From Nitrospirales bacterium (GTDB lineage: Bacteria; Nitrospirota; Nitrospiria; Nitrospirales; UBA8639), in contig JAJDBO010000031.1 of the NCBI GenBank assembly GCA_029261305.1, forward strand, positions 1-6,904: a stretch of 6,904 nt of DNA. The letters are read 5' to 3'. Below the pieces are notes generated by a model. That model searched no databases. It had not been told where the DNA came from and was given only the letters and a program-made list of their open reading frames with translations. This document shows positions 1 through 5,833 of the stretch, piece by piece. How positions within the stretch are numbered: position 1 is the stretch's first letter; the number at the start of each line of letters is the position of its first letter. A program made the position numbers and the translations under genes.

Positions 1-998
1 ACAATCAGATGGACGGTGAGCGACAGCGTCATGATCAGCAGCAGCGAGATGAAATTGGACGAGACGACCGTCACCGGCCAGTCCACCAGGCCAAGAAAAC
101 CGATGATGATCACGCCGGTGGCGAAACATGTCAGCAGGGGCAGAATGACCCAGCGGGGCTTGCGAAACGCCACGGTCAAGATCACGATCAAAAAGCACAG
201 CACACCAATGCCGAAGGTCATCAGGTCACGTCGAATAAAATCGATCGAGTCGGATGCAATCATCGGGACACCACCCAGATGCAACTTGGCTTTTCCTCGA
301 TGCTTATCCATGATGCTCCGCACTTCGGCAATATCTCTGCTCTGCTGTTCCTGTTTCCTCATGCTGTACACATCGAACTGCTGGGAGACGGAGGCCAGCT
401 CCTGGCTCTCCGGCGGAGAGAGCTCGCGGTGCAGGCGTTGTTCTCGCAGATGGTTTCGTTGTTCCAAAAAGCGATGCCACGTCTCATCACGGCGTAAGTT
501 GACCTGCAGGGCCGTGGTTGTTCCATCCGGACTGATGATGAGGTTGCGATACATGGGGCTGGTGAGAAACTCCTGACGTGCCGAGGCCCTGTCCGTTTGG
601 GGACTTTCGAGAGTGGGCACCTTTTCACTCAACTCGGTAAGAGTGACTGGCGGGCTCTGGATCAGCGGGACATCGAGCAGGCTGGTGACGGACTTCACAC
701 GCTCTATGGCCAGGAGCTCGTCACGAAGCGACCCCAAGTCCGCCAGGACCGCATCGCTGAACAGATCATGAGTGGGCGTGTAGGTGACAATCAGGTAATC
801 ATCCGAACCATACCGTGCCCGAATCGAACGATAATAGTGCAGTGCCTTATCATCTTCCAGCACTAGGGCATCGGCAGAGGCATCAAGTCTGAAATCCTGT
901 GCGTGATAGCCGAAAAAGATGACCGCCAGGGCAATGGCCAGGAATATGATTCCGGGCCGTTTCAGAACCAGTTGGTTATAGCTTTCCGTCAGTGACAA
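1..998 (-). CDS. RND/MMPL-family exporter, N-terminal part (runs off left edge)
   Basis: The open minus-strand frame has no stop from 998 to the window edge and gives 332 codons of a protein that is usually about 800 residues or more. Residues 1-12 are a short cytoplasmic tail. Residues 16-31 form the first membrane helix, and about 33-255 a large periplasmic domain that begins with the family-like stretch FRLDASADALVLEDD. A GGVPM motif lies at about 242-246. Further helices follow at about 259-277, 283-304 and 309-330, before the edge. This order (TM1, large loop, TM block) is typical of the MMPL/RND 'predicted exporter' group, which moves lipids, hopanoids or hydrophobic compounds using the proton gradient; the substrate cannot be told here. 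The start is TTG at 998-996. An in-frame TAA lies only six codons upstream, so no ATG start is possible, and the ribosome site is weak. The upstream neighbour on the same strand ends 156 bp away, so the gene may have its own promoter or a long leader. Confidence 0.85.
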   Translation of the reverse strand, partial: MSLTESYNQLVLKRPGIIFLAIALAVIFFGYHAQDFRLDASADALVLEDDKALHYYRSIRARYGSDDYLIVTYTPTHDLFSDAVLADLGSLRDELLAIERVKSVTSLLDVPLIQSPPVTLTELSEKVPTLESPQTDRASARQEFLTSPMYRNLIISPDGTTTALQVNLRRDETWHRFLEQRNHLREQRLHRELSPPESQELASVSQQFDVYSMRKQEQQSRDIAEVRSIMDKHRGKAKLHLGGVPMIASDSIDFIRRDLMTFGIGVLCFLIVILTVAFRKPRWVILPLLTCFATGVIIIGFLGLVDWPVTVVSSNFISLLLIMTLSLTVHLI

Positions 999-1034
999 TG
1001 GCGTTGTTTCCGTTTAATGAAGCAGTATCGCTTT

Positions 1035-1048
1035 CCCTGTATACAGGG
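1035..1048. promoter_or_regulatory. Perfect 14-bp palindrome, operator-like
   Basis: CCCTGTATACAGGG is perfectly self-complementary and ends 37 bp upstream of the TTG start of the exporter gene. A short, perfect dyad at this distance is what a dimeric repressor site (for example a TetR- or GntR-type regulator) would look like. It is not a canonical LexA box, because CTGT and ACAG are only 2 bp apart rather than 8. Its last three bases also form part of the neighbouring hairpin at 1046-1070. No regulator gene is visible in the window, so its function is inferred. Confidence 0.35.
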
Positions 1049-1070
1049 TCCGCATATTAGTGCGGAACCC
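1046..1070. repeat. Hairpin in exporter leader region
   Basis: GGGTCCGCA (1046-1054) pairs with TGCGG plus ACCC (1061-1065 and 1067-1070), leaving one bulged A and a 6-nt loop, for nine base pairs in total. There is no following T-run on either strand, so it is not a standard intrinsic terminator. Bases 1046-1048 are shared with the 14-bp palindrome beside it, so the two structures cannot both form in RNA. Confidence 0.5.
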
Positions 1071-1073
1071 CAC

Positions 1074-1130
1074 AGCTTTAGGCTACCCCGCCGAAGTAGC
1101 TTCCACCTACGGGGATGGAAGCCTATAGCT
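1074..1130. repeat. Imperfect inverted repeat with nested, competing stems
   Basis: The outer arms AGCTTTAGGCT (1074-1084) and AGCCTATAGCT (1120-1130) are complementary with one mismatch. Inside, CCCCG (1086-1090) pairs with CGGGG (1110-1114). Competing pairings also exist: GCTAC (1082-1086) with GTAGC (1096-1100), GTAG (1096-1099) with CTAC (1107-1110), and CTTCCA (1100-1105) with TGGAAG (1116-1121). It lies between the stop of the site-2 protease gene and the start of the exporter gene. It could be a structured leader, the 3' end of the protease transcript, or a relic of a palindromic mobile element (IS200/IS605 ends have this general look). No transposase is present. Confidence 0.45.
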
Positions 1131-1154
1131 CATGCGCGAATCCATTTTGCCGGA

Positions 1155-2288
1155 CTACAGTGGCGCCTCTAAATCCATTTTAAGCGTAAGAAATTTCAAA
1201 AGATCTTTTAGGGCAACTACACCCACCAAGCGTTCGCCTTCCATAACCAATAAACGACTCTGACCGGTTCGGTTCATCATGACGAGGGCTTTCATCGCAT
1301 CGGTATCTGCTTGAATCGTATTTTGCTCTGAGCAGGGTATGAGTAAATCTTCCACATGGCGATGAGCCCACTCTTCGCGTGGGAGATCGCGAATTTGCCG
1401 GGAGGTAACGCACCCGAGCACACGTGAGTCTTGAGTCACAGGGAACATATCGTGGAAATAGCGATAGATGTATTCCTCGACCAACTCCTCCACCGATATA
1501 TTTGGCGGAACGGTGACCGGGTCGGCGGTCATGAACCTGCGGATAGGTTCTCCTTCCAACATTCGGCGATGAAGGAGTTGCACATAGGAGACGCTGGCTG
1601 CGGTTTTCAAAAAGAAGCCGATCAAGATCCACCACATTCCCGTAACGACATAGCCCCCAAACACATTGAGGAATCCCAATACGATCAAAGCTATGCCAAA
1701 CCCTGACCCAAATCGGGACGCGATCCGCGTGGCCCAGCGTATATTGCCCTTCCACGCCCACAACGTGGCGCGAAACGCCCGGCCGCCATCTAAAGGAAAG
1801 GCCGGAATCAGGTTAAAGGTGGCCAGAACACCATTGATCACCGCCAAATACCCCACAACCCCTGAGATAGTCACTGGCATACCAAACGCTTCTCCCACTC
1901 GCCATAGCCCATAAAAGAGTCCTCCCAGGAAGTAGCTGGAAATGGGACCCGCGATGGCCATCAGGAACTCTGCCTTAGGACTGGCCGGTTCCTCTTCCAT
2001 GTGGGCCACCCCCCCAAAGATGAAGAGCGTGATGCCTTTGATGGGAATGCCATATTTTCGAGCTACCACCGAATGGCACAACTCATGGAAAATGATAGAG
2101 GCAAAGAGGCCTAGGGCACCGGCCATACCCATCAACCAATAGAACCGAGAAGGGAGGTCTTTGTAATGAAACGGGAAATACCCGGCCCCCAAGTACCAGG
2201 TCAGAAGCACGGCCAAAAAGAGCCAACTGCCGTCGACCTGGACCTTAAACCCCAAAATGCGAAACAGAGTCACCGCTTTCCCGAACAC
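1155..2288 (-). CDS. Site-2 protease-like M50 intramembrane metalloprotease with CBS pair
   Basis: A 377-residue polytopic membrane zinc protease. Hydrophobic segments lie at about 22-38, 49-72, 106-128, 139-162 and 197-228. The zinc-binding HExxH is HELCH at 68-72 (H68, E69, H72), and the third ligand lies in the conserved NLIPAFPLDGGR stretch at 159-170 (D167). The cytoplasmic tail carries two CBS domains, at about 252-304 and 315-370, which in this family bind adenine nucleotides and are thought to tune activity to energy state. Family members cut transmembrane segments of anti-sigma factors, membrane regulators or signal-peptide remnants; the substrate here is unknown. The length and domain order are normal for the bacterial S2P-CBS subgroup, and all key residues are present. 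The start is GTG at 2288-2286, chosen for the GGAGGG seven bases upstream. It probably stands alone: the upstream gene on this strand ends 430 bp away, with a palindromic repeat between. Confidence 0.93.
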   Translation of the reverse strand: MFGKAVTLFRILGFKVQVDGSWLFLAVLLTWYLGAGYFPFHYKDLPSRFYWLMGMAGALGLFASIIFHELCHSVVARKYGIPIKGITLFIFGGVAHMEEEPASPKAEFLMAIAGPISSYFLGGLFYGLWRVGEAFGMPVTISGVVGYLAVINGVLATFNLIPAFPLDGGRAFRATLWAWKGNIRWATRIASRFGSGFGIALIVLGFLNVFGGYVVTGMWWILIGFFLKTAASVSYVQLLHRRMLEGEPIRRFMTADPVTVPPNISVEELVEEYIYRYFHDMFPVTQDSRVLGCVTSRQIRDLPREEWAHRHVEDLLIPCSEQNTIQADTDAMKALVMMNRTGQSRLLVMEGERLVGVVALKDLLKFLTLKMDLEAPL

Positions 2289-2294
2289 GTTTTA

Positions 2295-2300
2295 CCCTCC
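2295..2300 (-). promoter_or_regulatory. Shine-Dalgarno sequence fixing a GTG start
   Basis: On the minus strand, GGAGGG is followed after six bases by GTG (2288-2286). This near-consensus site supports the GTG as the real start of the site-2 protease gene. Confidence 0.8.
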
Positions 2301-2379
2301 ATTGCTTTTCATTAAGAAGTGCCGTGAGTCCTTCCGCTCCCCCGTCCGGCCAAGATCCGGCCCCTTTAGAACTTCTCTT

Positions 2380-2505
2380 GAGGGAATGTTGAAAAAAGCC
2401 GCCAGCGGCGTTCTCGCCATTTTGCCGTGCTCACGTACTGAGAGTACGCTCCGCGCGTCAAAAGGGCTGCGGCCTTGCTGGACGAACTTTTTTGTACATT
2501 CCCTC
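2380..2505. repeat. Nitrospira-type intergenic palindromic repeat
   Basis: The 19-base arms GAGGGAATGTTGAAAAAAG (2380-2398) and CTTTTTTGTACATTCCCTC (2487-2505) are complementary except for two adjacent positions. Inside are more stems: GCCGC/GCGGC (2398-2402 with 2405-2409), CCAGC with GCTGG (2402-2406 with 2477-2481), TTTTG with CAAAA (2420-2424 with 2459-2463), and a central CGTACT-GAG-AGTACG hairpin (2434-2448). The core wording resembles a dispersed intergenic repeat I recall from Nitrospira genomes. It lies downstream of the secreted protease gene and upstream of the site-2 protease gene. Stems flanked by A- and T-runs could act as a transcription terminator on either strand. No open reading frame or transposase is associated with it. 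Confidence 0.7.
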
Positions 2506-2718
2506 CCACTGCTGCGGGTCGTCTGCTCTGACAGCTTCTACGGGTTCCGAACCTGAATTATTCAACAGGCCCATTCTAATACGAAAGGAATACCGCTTAA
2601 CATCACCGAACAGATCCAAAATCAATTCTGTCATCGTCCTTTGACTCTACACTTGCAAGGGAAATGCGAAAACCCATTCGAAGGTTCGGGGCATCCAACT
2701 GGCCAAGACAGCACTAGC
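2506..2718. other. Non-coding gap, repeat tail
   Basis: I see no gene here. The notable item is CCTGAATTATTCAACAGG (2552-2569), an imperfect dyad. On the minus strand it reads CCTGTTGAATAATTCAGG and shares the TGTTGAA word with the left arm of the adjacent repeat, so the mobile or repeated unit may extend to about 2570. The rest, up to the stop codon of the secreted protease, shows no clear terminator. Confidence 0.4.
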
Positions 2719-3582
2719 CTAGAGGTGTGGAGTGCAGGGAGGGTTATTTACTCCTTTATCCGCCAAAGCGTTAGCGCTCCCCGACTCTTCGATATTCAGG
2801 TTCAGATCGCTGAACTCCCCCATTTCGGCAATGGCGAGCACATCCACCACGGAAATGAGTTTTCGTTGACCAGGTAACAGAGACTGGTCCATCAAGGCCC
2901 CGTGTAGGCGAAGGTGCCCTCCACTATCTATCGGAATCACGGAGCCCGCCAAAGGCCGTGGTGCGTTGATACGAATTTCCTGATCGGCGTTCTTCAAAAC
3001 CCACTGGTAATTCCACGTGCTGAGTCCAAGAGTATGACCGATTTCGTGTTTCGCGATCGTCAAGAGATCAAGCGAAGGGACTAATTGAATTCCGTTTGAG
3101 AGAACACGCCCTGAATTGATACCCCCCTTTCCCACGGCCGCATAACATTCAACGATCGTCGGGTATTCGGAATGTTCTCGAGGGGTTTCATCAAGGAACC
3201 ACGTGGTGGATCCATCATTGTCGAAGTACACAATGGCTTCCGTGACTCGGTTGGGAAAGCCACTCTGAAATCGAACGTTGTGAACCCCACCACCAATGGG
3301 AATGGGGGACCATCCAAATTGGATGGTTACGGTATGATCATCCTTGATCTTACTCTCCCAGGAATCTGCTGCTGCATTGAAGACCTCGACAAGGTTGCCT
3401 TCTCCGACCGTGTTGGTTGGGGGATGCCCTGCCGTAATTTGCAGGCCATCAAATTGGAATGTTTTACCGGGGGGAATGTACTCGCGGATAATGGTCAAGG
3501 CCGACACAGGCGGGGTCGGGCAGGCGAAGAAAGTACTCGTGAACAGTACCAGATGGAAAATAACTTTGAGCGGAGTAACCAA
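2719..3582 (-). CDS. Secreted HExxH zinc metalloprotease, atypical metzincin-like
   Basis: A 287-residue exported protein. Residues 1-28 are a Sec signal peptide (hydrophobic core about 8-20, likely cut after VSA at 28). The catalytic helix is HEIGHTLGLSTW at 179-190, with H179 and H183 as zinc ligands and E180 as the catalytic base. In typical matrixins and astacins the motif continues HExxHxxGxxH, but here the last position is T189. A second block, GGHLRLHGALMDQSLLPGQR (221-240), looks like a later ligand His (H223 or H227) followed by a Met-turn (M231), as in leishmanolysin-like proteases where the third His comes much later. The DETPREHSEYPTI stretch at 131-143 resembles secreted proteases I recall from Planctomycetes and other environmental bacteria. 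There is no PEP-CTERM tail or C-terminal anchor. The start is TTG (3582-3580): an in-frame TAA lies two codons upstream and the signal peptide begins at once. The ribosome site is weak. Substrate unknown. Confidence 0.8.
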   Translation of the reverse strand: MVTPLKVIFHLVLFTSTFFACPTPPVSALTIIREYIPPGKTFQFDGLQITAGHPPTNTVGEGNLVEVFNAAADSWESKIKDDHTVTIQFGWSPIPIGGGVHNVRFQSGFPNRVTEAIVYFDNDGSTTWFLDETPREHSEYPTIVECYAAVGKGGINSGRVLSNGIQLVPSLDLLTIAKHEIGHTLGLSTWNYQWVLKNADQEIRINAPRPLAGSVIPIDSGGHLRLHGALMDQSLLPGQRKLISVVDVLAIAEMGEFSDLNLNIEESGSANALADKGVNNPPCTPHL

Positions 3583-3709
3583 TTCTTATGCAGAAGGCTC
3601 CAAGTCCCGGAAGGTTATGAAAAAATGATCTACGCTCTCAGCCTAATGGCCACGTTTCTAAAAATCCAACGATTTTAATTTTTCGAGTTCTGGAAGAAGC
3701 CCAACAATA

Positions 3710-3752
3710 GAATCGTCTGGCTTGCCACACTAACTGGGTAACCAGACGATTC
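3710..3752 (-). terminator. Perfect 11-bp inverted repeat, possible terminator
   Basis: GAATCGTCTGG (3710-3720) and CCAGACGATTC (3742-3752) are exactly complementary, with a 21-nt spacer that can pair further (GGTT with AAGCC, CCC with GGG). It lies 74 bp beyond the stop of the small secreted protein gene and upstream of the secreted protease gene. On the minus strand the stem is followed only by TATTGTT, a poor U-tract, so termination is plausible but not certain. A protein-binding dyad for the protease promoter is the alternative. Confidence 0.45.
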
Positions 3753-3784
3753 AATTTTGACAAACACCTCAAAAATTCAAAACT

Positions 3785-3809
3785 CAGGTCACTCCTCATA
3801 GAAGACCTG
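3785..3809 (-). terminator. Weak hairpin downstream of the small secreted protein gene
   Basis: On the minus strand CAGGTC and GACCTG form a 6-bp stem with a 13-nt loop, starting 17 bases after the stop codon at 3826. It is followed by AGTTTTGAATTTTTGAGG, which is T-rich but interrupted. The position suits a terminator; the short stem and long loop make this a low-confidence call. Confidence 0.3.
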
Positions 3810-3825
3810 TATGCCAGTTTTCCAA

Positions 3826-4464
3826 TTAGCGATTGTTAGAAAACCTATGGGGCACTCTGACGGCGGTCCCACTTCGACCACAAATCCGATTTACGGTTGG
3901 AAGAGGGATCGCTGAGCGATCAACAATTTCAATATTTGGGCTGGTATCCTGAAAAATAAGTGTTTGTTTCCATGGACCAATTTGGCCTTTTATAATTATA
4001 CCGTTTTGAGTGATAATTGTTCCCGAATTTGGCCCGGCTAAGATCGGGCTTTGGCAACTACCCATTTCCTGCGTAAAGCTTCCATCGGGGTTCACCTCGT
4101 AGGTAAAATCGCAATTCATTCCCTCTTGCCTTATCGGGAAGGTATTGGGATTTAAAATGGTCGGCCCCATAAATAATTGTTGACCCTCAAACCTTCCGCT
4201 TCCATTCCCGTTGTACCACAACTTACCTTGGACCGCGAAAACCGGGTTAGTCCCTCCTATACTTAAGCGTTCGAGGTTTTCGCCAAACCCCTCCGAATCA
4301 GCCGCGCAGAGACTTGTAAGGGTTAAGGCATATTCCCCGCGTAAACGCTTGTTCAAATTACCTTGGGTTTTTAAAAACCCCTTGGCCATGGTTTCACTAC
4401 TTACACAGAAAAGGAAAAAGAAAAGAATTGCAGATGCCCCTAATTTAAGAAATGGGTTTTTCAT
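3826..4464 (-). CDS. Small secreted protein of unknown function, predicted beta-rich
   Basis: I do not recognise this 212-residue protein. Residues 1-27 are a clear Sec signal peptide: two lysines, a hydrophobic core at about 8-22, and a cut after TMA at 27. The mature part has four cysteines (C53, C118, C137, C195), enough for two disulfides in the periplasm or outside the cell. Alternating hydrophobic and polar residues with turns rich in Gly and Asn (LRGEYALTLTSLC, LWYNGNGSG, CDFTYEVNPDGSFT) suggest an antiparallel beta-barrel. The pattern resembles environmental hypothetical proteins with a GxYxxxxTxxC opening and a YxVNPDG strand; this is resemblance only. No catalytic motif is visible. 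The ATG start at 4464 is supported by a near-perfect Shine-Dalgarno sequence four to five bases upstream, which suggests strong translation. It reads towards the secreted protease on the same strand, 243 bp apart, with hairpins between. Confidence 0.8.
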   Translation of the reverse strand: MKNPFLKLGASAILFFFLFCVSSETMAKGFLKTQGNLNKRLRGEYALTLTSLCAADSEGFGENLERLSIGGTNPVFAVQGKLWYNGNGSGRFEGQQLFMGPTILNPNTFPIRQEGMNCDFTYEVNPDGSFTQEMGSCQSPILAGPNSGTIITQNGIIIKGQIGPWKQTLIFQDTSPNIEIVDRSAIPLPTVNRICGRSGTAVRVPHRFSNNR

Positions 4465-4467
4465 AAT

Positions 4468-4475
4468 ACCTCCTT
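4468..4475 (-). promoter_or_regulatory. Consensus Shine-Dalgarno sequence
   Basis: AAGGAGGT on the minus strand is a full match to the anti-Shine-Dalgarno core. It stands three bases before the ATG (4464-4462) of the small secreted protein. It is the strongest ribosome site in the window. Confidence 0.85.
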
Positions 4476-4477
4476 GT

Positions 4478-4506
4478 TAAAAAAATCCCAATGTTTCATT
4501 TTTTTA
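4478..4506 (-). repeat. A/T-only inverted repeat just upstream of the ribosome site
   Basis: TAAAAAAAT (4478-4486) and ATTTTTTTA (4498-4506) are perfectly complementary, with an 11-nt spacer. In the minus-strand transcript this would be a 9-bp A-U hairpin ending two bases before the Shine-Dalgarno sequence. It could be a weak, temperature-sensitive leader hairpin, or simply an AT-rich promoter stretch (TATAAA is included at its upstream edge). Confidence 0.4.
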
Positions 4507-4951
4507 TAAGGAGTACCCTACGTGGGTGAGGAGAGACGGGGAACTGGGATTATCCCTAGGTTTGGAGAAAGAAAATCCTAGACTTGTAAATTTTTTTTGC
4601 CTTCTCGGGTTTCCATTGCTGGTTTGTCCTCATTGGAAAAGATGGCCTTGGATTCAGTTTTTTTATCAATGGAATGTAATAATTCGCGAATGCCACGCGG
4701 AAAATTTATATGGATTGAGCTGACCAAAACCCTCAAAGGCTATTCATCTTTTTATCGCCAACCTAGGGAATTCCCCAGTTTTCTTTTCTGCTTTCCAGAC
4801 TTACATTCTATGTAGTTGTTATTTTCCCAAGCCAAGTTTTGAGCGGAATGGATGGAAGTCTAATGTAAAGGTTTTTTTAACGAACATGCATGTATATCGT
4901 AAGCATCGATATGTTTCCGTGGCTTCGTCGTTAGGAAATACCCGAATTCCG
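4507..4951. other. AT-rich divergent intergenic region
   Basis: This stretch separates the minus-strand secreted protein from the plus-strand M48 gene and is visibly more AT-rich than the genes on the left. Short open frames here lack ribosome sites and protein-like composition. Small dyads are present: GGGAT-T-ATCCC (4546-4556) and CTAGGTTT with AAATCCTAG (4556-4563 with 4573-4581), the latter followed by a run of eight T at about 4591-4598. A possible plus-strand promoter is TTGAGC (4839-4844), 16 bp, then TAATGT (4861-4866), which is only a partial match to the sigma-70 consensus. The region presumably holds promoters for both flanking genes; no tRNA, riboswitch or transposon is recognisable. 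Confidence 0.45.
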
Positions 4952-5833
4952 ATGGTCGGCACGAAAAGCTGCAGACAAACCATTATCCAACTATTGGGTG
5001 CAGCTCTGTTGTGGCTGATACTATTAAGTTGTGCCACGAATCCGTATACGGAACGCTCGCAGCTCCTCCTCTTATCGGAAGATTATGAAAGTCAGCTTGG
5101 GGCACAAGCGTATGACCAAGTCCTTAATGATCCAAAGATTCAAGTTTCACAAAATCCCAAAGAAGTTGAACCGGTGAAACGGGTGGCGGCCAGGATCATT
5201 GAAGCAGCCAAACGATCAAAATATGCTGAGTCCGCCAAGCAGTTTGACTGGGAAGTGACTGTTATCAAGGATGATAAAACCAAGAATGCCTTCGCGCTGC
5301 CGGGTGGAAAGATCGCCGTCTATACAGGAATCTTCCCCATGGCCAAAAACGAAGCGGGACTGGCTGCGATTATGGGCCATGAAGTTGTTCATGCCCTGGC
5401 ACGCCATGGTGCTGAGCGAATGAGCCAGGGACTTATGGCGCAAATTGTGTTGACTGGAGCAGACATTGCTTTGGCCGGTGGGGGAGCCGGTACAGGAACG
5501 AGACAGGCTGTCATGCAAGCTCTTGGGTTGGGGGCTCAAGTGGGAGTTATTTTACCGTTCAGCCGAGAGCATGAATCCGAAGCCGATTATATTGGTGTAT
5601 TGCTTGCGGCGCAGGCCGGATATGACCCTCGGGAAGCGATTCGGGTTTGGGAACGCATGGAGCAACGTGGAGGTGACCAACCTCCGGAATTTCTTTCCAC
5701 CCATCCCGGGCATGGAACCCGTATTGCCCAATTAGAATCCTGGATGCCAGAAGCCTTGCAGCATTATAAGCAGGCATCTCCAGAACCCGTAGTGGGGGAA
5801 CTCCCTATTTCTGTAAATGCGTCACCAAAATAA
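4952..5833 (+). CDS. M48-family periplasmic metalloprotease lipoprotein (BepA/LoiP-like)
   Basis: A zinc protease anchored by lipid. From the ATG at 4952 it has 293 residues: a lipoprotein signal with basic residues (K5, R8), a hydrophobic core at about 11-25, and Cys27 after LLS. The zinc motif is HEVVH at 143-147 (H143, E144, H147). The third ligand lies in ESEAD at 208-212, and STHP at 249-252 carries the conserved later His seen in BepA and LoiP. The NAFALPGGKIAVYTG stretch at about 112-126 is a family hallmark. Relatives work at the outer membrane, degrading misassembled outer-membrane proteins. It lacks the TPR domain of BepA, so its size is nearer LoiP/YggG. The frame stays open upstream to an ATG at 4886, but that start puts about 33 residues before the hydrophobic core, which is too long for a normal lipoprotein signal. 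Neither start has a well-spaced ribosome site, so 4886 is not excluded. It converges with the kinase gene downstream. Confidence 0.92.
   Translation: MVGTKSCRQTIIQLLGAALLWLILLSCATNPYTERSQLLLLSEDYESQLGAQAYDQVLNDPKIQVSQNPKEVEPVKRVAARIIEAAKRSKYAESAKQFDWEVTVIKDDKTKNAFALPGGKIAVYTGIFPMAKNEAGLAAIMGHEVVHALARHGAERMSQGLMAQIVLTGADIALAGGGAGTGTRQAVMQALGLGAQVGVILPFSREHESEADYIGVLLAAQAGYDPREAIRVWERMEQRGGDQPPEFLSTHPGHGTRIAQLESWMPEALQHYKQASPEPVVGELPISVNASPK

Noticed and set aside
9..866. Several plus-strand and other-frame open frames over the exporter region
   Set aside because: They overlap the exporter frame in other phases, have low-complexity or Arg/His/Gln-rich composition and no family motifs. The minus-strand frame has coherent membrane segments and family motifs.
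1035..1048. LexA (SOS) box
   Set aside because: The CTGT and ACAG halves are separated by 2 bp, not the 8 bp of the Escherichia-type box, and no SOS gene follows.
2257..2556. Plus-strand open frame of 99 codons
   Set aside because: It runs through the start of the site-2 protease gene and the palindromic repeat, with no ribosome site and no protein-like pattern.
4546..4598. Plus-strand terminator (dyads followed by eight T)
   Set aside because: No plus-strand gene ends upstream, and the stem next to the T-run is short and bulged. It is noted only within the intergenic description.
4526..4815. Two short plus-strand frames in the AT-rich gap (65 and 72 codons)
   Set aside because: They overlap each other in different phases, lack ribosome sites and have unusual composition. 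They are most likely chance open frames.
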